Assembly: GCA_003550325.1 (NCBI GenBank)
Contig: QKWP01000058.1
Span: 243,964 to 307,963, forward strand
Source: Gigaspora rosea
Lineage: Eukaryota; Glomeromycota; Glomeromycetes; Diversisporales; Gigasporaceae
Direction: 5' to 3'
DNA: 64,000 bases
Shown piece after piece: positions 11,451-21,613 of this stretch. The first letter of the stretch is position 1. Every line of letters starts with the position of its first letter. The notes under the pieces are model-generated. The model was given only the letters and a program-made list of their open reading frames with translations. It was not told the DNA's origin and did no database searches. The position numbers and the translations under genes were made by a program.

Positions 11451-13656
11451 ACATTTACATATAAGATTTACATTTTTTTTCTTGAAACTAAGGCTCAGGC
11501 TAGTAATTACCGCACCTGCAACCTATACTTTCTCAAATAAGTTTAATCCACTTCACTCAATACATTAATGTTTTCGATATATGTTGGTAATATATTATGC
11601 ATAATGAAGCTTTCTTTCTATATTTCTAATCTCTTGTTTGCTCTCTGAGCAGCTTTCTTTTCTTTGTTGTTTGTAACGATATCATATGTTCATAATGTGC
11701 TATTTGTATTGCTTTATCCGGTACTTCAGCCATCTTTATGTAACTTCTTTTTCAAATTTGTTTGTGTAGGAACTTGTTTAGTTTATGTAAGGCGTGATAG
11801 CAGAAGTTTTGTTATTCTTTAAATTCTTCTTTGTATGCATTTACTTCTTTTCCATTTCTTTTGTAATAATTCTGGCCCATAGTTGGATTTCATTGTTGTT
11901 TGTTTCTTTCTTTTTTAATAGTATTTTGTTAGTTTATTTACTTTTGCAATTGAATAATTATTTACTTTAGTTAGTATTTTTGTTATTGTGTTATGAAATA
12001 GTTGGTTTTTTGTTACATCATTATTCTCACACTTGGTTCAGTGATCATTTATCTCAGTGTGTTTATTACATCTTCAACAGATGTTTGACTTGTATTTTTT
12101 TATATTTTTCTTATTGGAAGTTCATCAAGGAAGAATTTAATTTTGAAGAACTTGTTGATTGATTCTGTGGGATTTGTACTTTTTTGTAATAGTTTGCTCT
12201 CAAAGTTTAGATAATTTTGGAATTGAATCCAATTGATCTTTTCTAGTGATATGGGCCAATGCCAAATTTTTAGGCTGCAGAAATTAGATCAGCCCGGTCA
12301 ACCAGGCCAATCATATTGTTAAAAAACTTACAGTCAAACAAGAATGCAAAATAGTTTTATAATTTGATTATAATTATATCACAATACTTGTGCAATATTT
12401 CGATTGCTAAAAAATTATACAGAAATGCATTTAGTTAGTTGGTATTATAATCAGCACATTACAAGCACATATATATATAATGTTACATAAATTACAAATA
12501 GTAGGAAGAGTGTATATGATGCATATATATTGTGGATCTACTATATACAAATAGGAAGTGGTTATAAGAGGGCCCGATGGGCCCTTTTATGGCCAGTAAT
12601 CTACCAGGTTATTTTTTCATAGATGAAAATAAAAGCAATAAGTATGACATTGGTTTACTAACTTATAATCGATAATCAGTACTTTAATTAGCAAGCAATC
12701 AGAACTTCTAATTGACTAGTTGTATTTATTAATATCGACTAGAAAAGTTGACTATTCAATTTTGGTTGAATAGATAGTTATCGACTGCAAGTACTAACTT
12801 GAGAATGTCTATGCGTGATTTAACTAATAATTATAAGTTATACAATGAAATTCTATCAGACGAAAAAAATTTAACTATATCAGCCGAGCTGACCTGCAGG
12901 AATGTGGGTCAAGGGCTGACCCACCCAACCGCCCGGCTAATAGGCCGAGGTCAGCCTGTATCACTAATCTCTTCTCTACTCTATTCTATTTCATTACTTT
13001 TTCTTGTGACCGATATTCTTCATGTTCTGTGTGTTTCTTATAAATATATGAGGGGTGCCAGGGCACTGTTTTCTATTCCATCTCATTACGTATATATCAT
13101 ATCTTATATTGTCATATTGTATATCAAATTTTTGGAGTTGTTGGGGTATTTCTCCATGTTATCAATTTGTTCTTTGTATCTTATCGACCATTCTACCTCT
13201 TTTCTTCCAGTTATTGTGTATATATTGCCTAGCTAACCCAGTGTTTTACTTTATTGAGTCCTTCTATACTGTCTTGGACTTTCTTCATCTTCTGCTCTTC
13301 GATTGCTCTTATACATGAGGACGAAATTATTTTAGGTTTGAAACCCCAAAAGTGTATAATATTGCCTAGCTAACCTAGTGTTTTACTTTATTGAGTCCTT
13401 CTATGCTGTCTTGGACTTTCTTTATCTTCTGCTCTTCAATTGCTCTTATACATGAGAATGAAATTATTTCAGGTTTGAAACCCCAAATTAAAATTTGAAG
13501 ATGAAATTGTTTTTGACCTATTTTACTTGAAAGACAAAATTATTTGATACTTTTTTTGAATAGACGAAATTTTAAGGAACATATTTATATAAATTTTATT
13601 TGCTCTTCCTTATAAAAAATTTTAATTTTTTCTAATAAAAACGAAATAGGCCTTTT
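11451..13656 (-). other. T-rich (plus strand) region, probable decayed minus-strand coding DNA
   Basis: The plus strand is strongly T-rich and A-poor, the mirror image of an A-rich fungal coding strand, and short minus-strand reading frames rich in K, N and E recur. Apparent plus-strand ORFs at 11980, 12799 and 13055 read as hydrophobic low-complexity shadows and are not called. GC-rich words (GATCAGCCCGG at 12290, GGGCCCGATGGGCCC near 12570, GTGGGTCAAGGGCTGACCCAC at about 12904) probably mark small DNA elements. Confidence 0.4.
13224..13488. repeat. Two-unit direct duplication, period 137 bp
   Basis: Unit 1 starts at 13224 and unit 2 at 13361, both with ATTGCCTAGCTAACC. Both run through GTGTTTTACTTTATTGAGTC and CTTATACATGAG to GGTTTGAAACCCCAAA. 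The units differ mostly by C/T or G/A changes, including two CpG sites (TTCGATT versus TTCAATT and GGACGAA versus GAATGAA). Confidence 0.85.
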
Positions 13657-14460
13657 TCAAAAATCAATTTCGGTGGCATCACTAATTGCTCTTACTAGGC
13701 ATTGATTTATGTTTATTTTCACATGATAGTTGTTTGGTATGGTTAGAATTATGCACAATATTGTACTTAAGATTTGTTTTTCTTTGGATGGCCATGATTT
13801 TATTTTTTGGGAAAAGTATATTTCTTTTTTGTTGAACTTCCATGTTGCCGTTATTTTGACTTTGTTATCTTTTAACCCTTTGGTTATTACTTCCATATTG
13901 ACTGTGTATTCTTTCTGTTTTAGTTTTTCTATCTTTTCTTTTATCTTCCACAGTTTTGTTCTTATGTTTTGTTTTTTATCACATCATATATTAGCTTTGT
14001 TGTCTTCTATTTTTAGAATTGTAGTATATCTGTGTGATTGGGTTGGTTTGGGTCTTCTTTTCTTTTTTCTTGTTAATTTCCTCAATGTTTCTACGTTCGC
14101 TCTAACTTTCATTGTGCTGTCAATTTGTATTCCATATAGGTCTACAGTTCTCTCTACCTTTATCGTGCATTTTATTCTATTTAGTATATTATTCCTGCCA
14201 CAGTCTGGGCATCTCATTACTTTGTTGTTTAGAGCTTCATAATTCCAATGTTGAAGTGTTATCATCTGTATCCTATACTTGATATTCTATCTAACTCTCT
14301 ATTTGTTATTATATACCATGTTTTTTCTTTTATCTCTGCCTTATATACTATCACTCTATTTGCTTCAATTGGCATTCGACCTTTGCTTTGTAACCATTCT
14401 TTCCCTTTTCTTGCAGCATTTTGTACCATTTTGGTTCTTTGTCTCTTGGTATTTTCTTTA
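13657..14460 (-). pseudogene. Decayed repeat-associated ORF, function not recognised
   Basis: On the minus strand 14265-13657 reads as about 200 codons in a single frame with one TGA near 13984. The flanking context is NKANI, stop, CDKKQNIRTKLW. The TGA is most simply a mutated CGA. The N-terminal part has a CPDCGRNN motif (two Cys of a possible zinc ribbon) and a basic stretch RKKKRRPKP; the C-terminal part is K/I-rich. A further open stretch with AARKGKEWLQSKGRMP lies upstream in another frame to about 14460. It is probably part of a mobile element or an expanded lineage-specific family. I do not recognise the family. Confidence 0.45.
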
Positions 14461-14599
14461 TATTTTGTGCAAATCTGCTCTATGTTAATTTTGAGCTGTA
14501 CTGTTCGTTCATTATTTGTTGAATTGTTTTAAGCTTATTTGGATTGCTCTCTGCTTTATCTTTAATAGTTGTTTTAACTATCTAATTATTTCGTTTATT

Positions 14600-14956
14600 G
14601 AGTCGAAAAAAGGTTTAATAACAAGCTATCTAAAATGGAAAAAAAAACTCAAAATGATGCTAAACCAAATTGTAGTTAATACTAGCATCGATTTTGCTGA
14701 TAGTCAAAAAATTACTAACCATAGTGCAAAATATACTGCAATCACAATACTAAAGCAATCTAATATTTCTGAAGATGAGACAATAGTGTTTTTTGGTCAC
14801 AGATCTTGAGAAGAAATTTATAGCGATCCATTATATGATCAAAGACTTGCATTCATAGCACTACTAATTCTATTTGTATCACAAGAGCAAGATTTGAACG
14901 AGTTTGAATTGAATTATGTAAATGATAGAAAAAGTTACATAGGACCTGAACAATAA
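14600..14956 (+). pseudogene. C-terminal fragment of a tyrosine recombinase (Crypton-like)
   Basis: Reads MMLNQIVVNTS, then KITNHSAKYTA, ILKQSNISEDETIVFFGHRS, a TGA, EEIYSDPLYDQ and onward to a stop at 14954. The H-x-x-R box of tyrosine recombinases is visible as NHSAK, with the catalytic Arg replaced by Lys. GHRS is the usual G-H-x-S motif before the nucleophile Tyr. The in-frame TGA after GHRS sits where Arg is common, so it looks like CGA to TGA. Eukaryotic genes of this kind derive from Crypton transposons. The N-terminal half is not seen. A second, longer relative lies at 59757-62200 on the other strand. Confidence 0.6.
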
Positions 14957-14984
14957 TATATTTATTATGCACAAAATGTACAAT

Positions 14985-15310
14985 AACTAGTTATAGGCAA
15001 ATCCATATTCAGATCACATGGTCTTTAGTCATGTAATCTGAGTATAAATACTAGTTATTATGCATGAACTGCATGATATCTATAAAATATCAGTAGCATA
15101 TAGATTGCATAAATAAGATAACAGGAGGTAGATCAATATCGGTAATATAACAGTAATATACAAGACATCCTGTTATCTTACTTTTAGTTCAAATAGTGCT
15201 AAGAGTAAGATAACAGGATGTTCATATATGTTACTGTTATGTTACCAATTTTAATCTACTTCCTGTTATATTACCTATATGCAACCTATATGCTACCAAT
15301 ATGTATTAGT
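14985..15310. mobile_element. Palindromic MITE-like element
   Basis: Two inverted arms of about 90 bp (about 15093-15182 and 15210-15300) share AAGATAACAGGA and CATCCTGTTATCTTACT-type words around a short spacer with TTTAGTTCAAATAGTGC. A separate hairpin (TCAGATCACATGG with TCATGTAATCTGA, 15018-15047) and CTAGTTAT words lie to the left. No ORF. Confidence 0.65.
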
Positions 15311-15653
15311 TATTTGGCAGATCTATAGTAAAATAATAGGTACATACCAGAAAACTTGTTTCCCATTAGGGCGCTGACATTTATTACCTAATATCCATTT
15401 ACTATAGGGGCTTACCCCCTCAGCCCCAGGTAAAGTCTATAAATAGAATTTTAGCCAATCAAATTTAACTAAGGTAAGATTTTTCTTGACCCCCTACTAT
15501 ATTAAAAAACGAGATACTGTAATTGATTTGTTAAAAGATTTCGATCCAAAGTTGCAATTATTAATATCTGTTAAGAGATTATGATTATTATTCCTTAAGG
15601 TTATATAGAACGACTGCCTTTATTGTAAATCATAAACTGATACTTAATTAATA
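15311..15653. other. Intergenic and LRR gene 3' flank (copy A)
   Basis: From about 15505 the sequence (TTAAAAGATTTCGATCCAAA and CAAAGTTGCAATT) matches the 3' flank of LRR copy B at 25910-25945, so the duplicated block starts here. No gene in 15311-15504. Confidence 0.55.
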
Positions 15654-16426
15654 TTATAAAATTTTATTTTCTAAAGTTAGTTTATTTAATTGAGCTTCCA
15701 TTTCATTAATTTCTACGGTATTGCCTAAAATATTTTGGATTTCTTCTATAGTTAGCACCTCAGGCAATTTATTTTTACATCTTTCAAATTGTTTTGCGTG
15801 CATAAGTGCTGTTGCTATGCAAAACTTCATGTTGAGCTCCTTGATCTATATATTTAAATCATTAAGACTAATCTTTCTACTTTGTTTTTTAATATAAAAA
15901 TGAGTCGTCTGTTGCCAATAAAGTTAATTGATCGAGGGTTGGTTTACAACCTAAACTTAAACAACCAATGGTAGTATTATTAATTGAAATTTAAGTTAAA
16001 TTAATACATTTCTCAATATTCAAGTTAGTTAACTTTGTTGTTGGTCCTGCCTAATACCTTCGATACATAAACATTCAAATTAACAAAATCGTTAAGATCT
16101 AACTCTCCTTCCAAAATGACATTATAAAAGCGATAATCTGGAGCATTAAAATAGTTATTTCTATCCTTATTGCTACAATGTTGACACTATCACCCTCAGT
16201 GGATCCTGCAACTCCAAAACCGTAATGGCTAATTGAAAATGGTGACATTTTTCCCTCTGGTGGTGTATGTACGGCTAAAGATAGATCTATTTTCCCTCTG
16301 GTGGTGTATGTATAGATCTAAGACGTTTATCAGCACATAGATATTTGGATAGACGTAAAGACTTGTCACCTGTTCTCTTTGCTCTGCTGGAATTTTCTTA
16401 TTTAACCACTCATTTGCATTTACCAT
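15654..16426 (-). pseudogene. LRR-family protein, copy A, broken
   Basis: Starts MVNANEWLNKKIPAEQREQ, an N-terminus I know from an expanded Glomeromycotina LRR family. LRR-type sequence (DLNDFVN/INL.VLC.EG and LTSL.I..C.NLT) follows in shifted frames, and the C-terminus ends EINEMEAQLNKLTLENKIL. Compared with copy B (26084-27188) it lacks about 100 bp of the C-terminal coiled region near 15838. Two 23-bp copies of a CCCTCTGGTGGTGTATG word (16253-16317) disrupt the N-terminal part. Its function is unknown; LRRs usually bind other proteins. Confidence 0.7.
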
Positions 16427-18309
16427 TTTGGCTATAAAGTTAAAAATTATTAAATCGTTTGTTGTTTTCTAATTTAAAAAAGGGATTTTTGTTTATGTCC
16501 ATTCTTTATTAATATTTAACATGCAACAATTTATCGTATGAAAAATAATACAGTAGTTCATATTATACAAACCGTATTTAACGTATTAATATGAAGTTTA
16601 TACTATTTCAATAGTATTTCAATACTGTAAACTGGCAATAAAAGAAAATCAGGCTAAATGTATACTAAAATTTTGCGAGAATTTTTTGCCAGAAAAAATG
16701 GTTTTGTAAGCAAAATTTAGTATCAGTTTAAAATCTCAAAATTGCGGATTTTAAATGTGGTAGCTATCATTATCTTAAAATATATTGCATAAGGTTTTGG
16801 CCTATTATGTAATTGGTACGTAATGTCCTTTTTTCTCAAGATTAAAATACTCTATAACAGGGTTAAGCCCGTTATATAAATCCGATATGCAAAAGATTAC
16901 AATGACTTCTTCACAGGTCTTCATATTTTTTCATATTATAGTTTACATATTTCATATTACTGCTAATATCAGTATCAATGTTCATTTTCAACTGCTTACA
17001 GTGATCTTGGCGCAATATTAATTGCTATTTCTGAGAACATACCATGTTCAAATATAATTTTTAATTAATTTGTAATAGATTTTTGGGCATTCTTTTCGTA
17101 ACAATTGCATATTTATTAAAATTTCTTTAAATAACTTTTCGCTATTTAATACTAAGATTTGGTGACACTCATTAATTTAACAGCTTTTAATAAGCGATCG
17201 ATTAAATAAACTTGCAAGAATTGCACAGATAGAGTTTGTTCCTTGAGCTTCCAATAATAATGAGAATAATGAATCAAGAAACAAAAATTATAAAACGGAT
17301 TAAGTATTAAATATAATTTTCTTTTGGAAGCATATGTGATCTGTTAACCAGTGATGGGATTATTGGTGTATTTTTTATGAGCCAATAAGTTTTGTTCACA
17401 AAAGTAATTTGATGAAAATATTGAGTTCATTGTTCTCAAGATAGTAATTTTGCAAAGTTAAATTCAGTGTTTTTCACAAATCAGTTGCCTTCGTCCAATC
17501 AGAAGTGGGAGAAAATTAGGGCTCTCCCATCCAAATACAAAAAAAAACTTTAAATTGTCTATAAAACATAAACAGAATAATACAGCAAATAATGCTTATG
17601 CTTCTAAAATTGATGTGAATGAATTGTTATATTTAACTCCATTTAAATTTAAATGCTAGAAGTGTGCTAAGAACCTTACTGAAATCAGTGAAGTTCTTAC
17701 AAAATTCACCAGCTAATGCTTTTCTTTCCAAGATCCAGAAAGTCAATGTGGTGTTCTTCTTCTTTCTGATCCAAGTTTATGATTTCAAGAGCCAAAGAAG
17801 TCAATATGACATTCTTCCATCAACATGAAATATTTCTTCTAATCCATTCCAGCTAAGATTTGGCGAAGTCAACGCATTTCCTCCTTCCCAACCATAAAAT
17901 AAGTTAACAGTCTTGCAAGCTAACATGATTGTTTTAAATCTTATTGCAGGAGTTTGCTAGCAATTTTGTTTTGTAGTAGGAACTTTATATGATTTTCACA
18001 CTCAATACTATAGATTATGAAACAAAAGGGCATATTTGAGGACATGATTCTTTTCAAGTTTATTATTTTTTCTTACTTCAAACATAGGGATAGTTTTGCA
18101 AATTGTTTATGTGTCCAAGAATGCAGTTCTTTCTATGAAACACCTGAAAGTGACGATTAAAAATGGACTACCATTGCAATTTACTATGAAAATTAATAAT
18201 TTCATATGAGTGTCGAAAAATTTATTCACCCACCTGATCTGCGTGACATCTCGATTGACGGATAATTTACTAAATTCATCATAAATACGTCTATATCTAT
18301 TTAAATATT
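16427..18309. other. LRR copy A upstream flank, then unannotated AT-rich sequence
   Basis: 16427-16690 is homologous to the upstream flank of copy B (27189-27390), including TTCAATACTGTAAA and AAAATCAG.CTAAATGTAT. After that I find no gene. An imperfect palindrome (AAGAACCTTACTGAAATCAG to GTTCTT, 17669-17698) and a CT-rich stretch with related AGAAGTCAATATGACATTC words lie at 17660-17830. Confidence 0.5.
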
Positions 18310-18498
18310 CGGGGATATTAATGGTTTAATAACCTATTTATAATTTCTGTAATTGGCTGTTTAAAATTTAAATTTACAAGCCAGGTCAAGCCAATAAACA
18401 TCTTCAGGATGCTAATGGCTTATTTACCTATTTGTAATTACTGTAATTGGCTTTTTAAAATTTAAATATACGTACAAATCAATAAACATCTTCAGCAA
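18310..18498. repeat. Two-unit direct duplication, period about 95 bp
   Basis: Units share AATGG.TTA, ACCTATTT.TAAT, CTGTAATTGGCT, TTTAAAATTTAAAT and CAATAAACATCTTCAG. No coding signal. Confidence 0.75.
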
Positions 18499-18869
18499 TA
18501 AATATAAAATATTTAAAAGCCTCGATAATAATTTATCGATTGGACAAATATATAAATTTATAAGGATGTTTTATTATTTCTATTAATTTTCAGTAATAAT
18601 TTTTAGCGAGAGCACTAGAGTACTAGAGTTTCAAAGTTTTTTATAAACTTAAAAGCAATTATTCTATGCATACAGCAATAAGTCACATTTCTGATTTAGC
18701 TTTTCTTCAGTGTGTTTGATTGATCTTTATTCTATATTAAGTGATTGAGAGTTTTAGAATTATTGGTCCTAAATTGCGCATTTCGAATAGCTTCCAAGGT
18801 TATTATGCACAAATACAGTAGTAAATTTAACAATTATTGTTCTAGCTCTTTAAATTGCATGTCTCGAAT

Positions 18870-20298
18870 TAGTGTTTCGGGCGAAATTATATATTTCGCC
18901 CAGGCGAAATTTCCGAAATATGGCGAAATATGTTTCGCCCCAAAGACCTCAAATCCGATAATTCCGAAACTGGCGAAACTGGCGAAATGTCCGAAACCTG
19001 GCGAAATGTCCGAAAATTGGCGAAACCGAAACTTGGCGAAAGTTCCGAAATCTAATATTAGAAATTTTATTGGAAAAAATACCTAGAGCGTAGTGAAACG
19101 GAGTATGAGTTCAATTCGGGGGATGGTGTGAACAGATCCCACGAAATATTCACTTATCCGAAATATCATATATCAGTAACATGTGAATAGCGATAACGAA
19201 AAATTATCATTTCCTTTATTTGTTAAATAATTTTTGCAAATCTAATAAACTTATCTAATATTTATTTAGTGATGGGCAATTTGCAGTTTTTCCAAAAATC
19301 CCGCGTGATCCGCGCGTGATTCGCGGAATTGTTTACCGGAAATCTGTAAATTTCGACCGGAATTATGGTATTGGCTCGAATTATCCCACGCATCACGTGA
19401 TGGATAACGCGCGGGATGACAGTATTGTGTAGTTATCTAATCAGGAAGATTTATTAATAGACCCTACAATAATTTTTCTTATAAGGCCACGCAAAGTTAA
19501 TTTTTCGTTTTGCATAACCTGGGGTTTCAAAATTCCGATTGGTGGATCAGATTTTTTTTTTTAAACAAAGTTAACTTTGCGTGGTCTAAATTCATTCATG
19601 TTCATCTAAGGTAATGCAAAGTTAATTCTTCGGTTTGCATAACATGGAATAAGAAAATTTTGATTTTTTTTTTATTGGACCTACCGGGTAATTCCGGAAA
19701 AGTAAGGTCATCATCGGGTGACCCCGGAGAAAAAATTAAATGGCAAAAATGGAATAATTGTCACAATAGGGAATTTTTTTAAAAAATTTTTTTTTGGATC
19801 GCGTGGCCTAAATTTTCTAATAAATTTTTTTAAAAAACATATCTCACAATTTGATTCTTTAATGTTGAAATAATTTGAGTTAAAGGATTAAAATACTAAA
19901 TAAATATTTTAAAGTATATAAATTGTTATTTTACCTAGTATTGTTTCTTCGTACTGTATGTATATTTCATATATTACTATGTTTTTGCAAGCAAATTTGC
20001 CATGCACTGTATTAAGAGGTAGAGAAAACCAAATGTAGTAATTACAAATTAAATTATGAATTTATAATTCTGCGTACAAGAAAAATAATAGAACAATATA
20101 ATTCCAAAAAAGTAAAAAAAAAAAACGAAAAAGTTTCGGAGATTTCGCCATTTCGGTTTCGCCGGGTTTCGGAGGTTTCGCCAGGTTTCGGAAGTTTCGC
20201 CAATTTCGGAAATTTCGGAAATTTCGGATTTATTTCGCCTTTGGGAGCATTTCGGTTTCGCCTTTCGGATTTTGGAAATGTATTCGCCCGAAACACTA
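18870..20298. mobile_element. Non-autonomous hAT-type element, 1429 bp, with perfect 8-bp duplication
   Basis: Ends TAGTGTTTCGGGCGAA and its complement TTCGCCCGAAACACTA. TCTCGAAT flanks both sides (18862-18869 and 20299-20306). Both subterminal regions are built of short alternating words, CCGAAA and TGGCGAAA on the left and TTTCGGA and TTTCGCCA on the right, typical of transposase-binding repeats in hAT elements. The arms keep many CpG sites, unlike most repeats here, which suggests a young copy or one that escaped decay. The short ORFs inside (18745 plus, 20054 minus) are translations of these repeats, not genes. Confidence 0.88.
19480..19825. repeat. Nested module repeat inside the hAT element
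   Basis: Four related modules: GGCCACGCAAAGTTAATTTT at 19487, AAAGTTAACTTTGCGTGG near 19566, TAATGCAAAGTTAATTCTTC near 19612 and GGATCGCGTGGCCTAAA at 19797. The outer two are inverted (GGCCACGC and GCGTGGCC), suggesting a small element inserted into the hAT. The third module, with its flanks CATCTAAG and CATGGAATAAGAAAA, corresponds to the array unit of 7610-8832. Confidence 0.7.
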
Positions 20299-20765
20299 TC
20301 TCGAATAGCGTCCAGGATTATTAAACAATACAGTAGTAGATTTAATTATTTTGAATAAATTTATATTTAATTATCTGCCAATACGTATACACATTAGAGG
20401 TTAATGAGATGAATCACTTTAGAACATTTGTTATCTTTACTAGTAATTATAGTTTTGCACTAACAAATGTGACATGTTTTAGCCCTATTGCCCATTCTCT
20501 ACTTTTTTGGAGGCGGGTTTGGGAATCAAAAGTACACCAATAAAGTATTTTATCTTAATTTATCAAGTTCATTTAATATACTCTCACCTCCATGGAATCA
20601 ATTACTATTTCACCAATTCCAATTCCACTTTATAATGCTATTCCATGTTTCTCTATTAATAAATCAACAGTTTATTTGGTTGGTGGAATGTCACAGGACC
20701 AGCAAGATTCATTAATTATATGATTACACGATCATCTGTATATGCATTTAATATCACTCCCGAGT

Positions 20766-21613
20766 GGGTGGCAATCAATTAATCGACAATCACTTCACCG
20801 ACATAACATTTCACCGACAATTATTCACCGACACGTTCATTTTACCGACAGTTTATTTCACCGAAGCTCATTTCACCGACAAAGTAATTCTGGTCATTGT
20901 CGTTAGGGTCAAGGTAGAATTAGGTAGAATTAGGGCTAATGTTAAGGTGCTTTTTGAAAAAAAACTTGTCGGTGAAATGAACGGGAAGATTATACAACAG
21001 TTAACCCAGTGATTATCATGGATGATCACGGCTTATCACCCTCCATATAATCACAAAATAATTTTGGCAAAATAATGTAAACAAATAAATATCAGATGTT
21101 ATAGATCTTCCCCAGGATCGCCTTCACTTTTCACTGTCTAGTGACTATGGCCAAAAAACTTCAAGTTCATTTAAGTTAGGGTTAGGGTTCCTATAGACTT
21201 GATGTTAGAAAGACGTATAGTAAAATTGTTCAAGGAATTTTTTTTATTAGGAGCGAATTTTGAAAAATCGAATGTTTTGTTATGTTACATCAAGGCATGA
21301 CTTGCTATTGGTTTGCGCCAAACCAAAATCACGTGATAGTGAAATTTTGACGGCGATGCTGGAGTAGTTGATTTTAGGAGATTATAGGATCTGATATTAG
21401 ATATTATATTACTTATATTTTTTGACCAATAAAATTACTATGTGATTATATAGAGGGTGCAATTCGTGATAATCACTAGGTTAACTATTGTAAAAGTGTC
21501 CCAAATGAACTTCGGTGAAACAAACTGTCGGTAAAATGAACTTGTCGGTGAGTATTGGTCGGTAAAATGTTATGTCGGTGAAGTGATTGTCGGCGAAATA
21601 ATACGGACCCATC
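20766..21613. mobile_element. CACCGAC foldback element inside the kelch pseudogene
   Basis: The left arm has repeated TTCACCGACA words (20780-20885) and the right arm the complementary TGTCGGTGAA and GTCGGTAAAATG words (21505-21600), roughly 100 bp each. The kelch reading frame stops making sense at the left end and resumes as WTTPNINNF just after the right end. An inner pair of inverted arms (GTTAACCCAGTGATTATCA at about 21000 and GATAATCACTAGGTTAAC at about 21463) suggests a second nested element. Exact ends and target duplication not resolved. Confidence 0.75.
21115..21375 (+). mobile_element. Foldback MITE copy B, innermost of the nest
   Basis: Ends CCAGGATCGCC and GGCGATGCTGG. Interior words AGTAAAATTG, CAAGGAATTTTTTTT, TTACATCAAG, GACTTGCTATTGG and CACGTGAT match copy C at 28220-28520 in reverse complement and copy A at the window start. 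It carries GTTAGGGTTAGGG at about 21176. Confidence 0.7.

Larger units (their letters stand above)
18783..20353. repeat. Direct repeat units flanking and carrying the hAT insertion
   Basis: TCGAATAGC.TCCA with ACAGTAGTA.ATTTAA follows at 18783-18839 and again at 20302-20353. The second unit is the one into which the hAT element was inserted, its left part being 18840-18869. Confidence 0.65.

Noticed and set aside
12799..14532. Several plus-strand ORFs of 70-170 residues rich in Phe, Leu, Ile and Ser
   Set aside because: They come from a T-rich strand with no kelch, transporter or other motif, and they overlap better minus-strand frames. Treated as shadows.
18745..19086. ORF with repeated KLAKCPKPGE-like residues (and a minus-strand partner at 20054)
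   Set aside because: Translation of the GGCGAAA word arrays in the hAT arms; the DNA repeat is the real feature.
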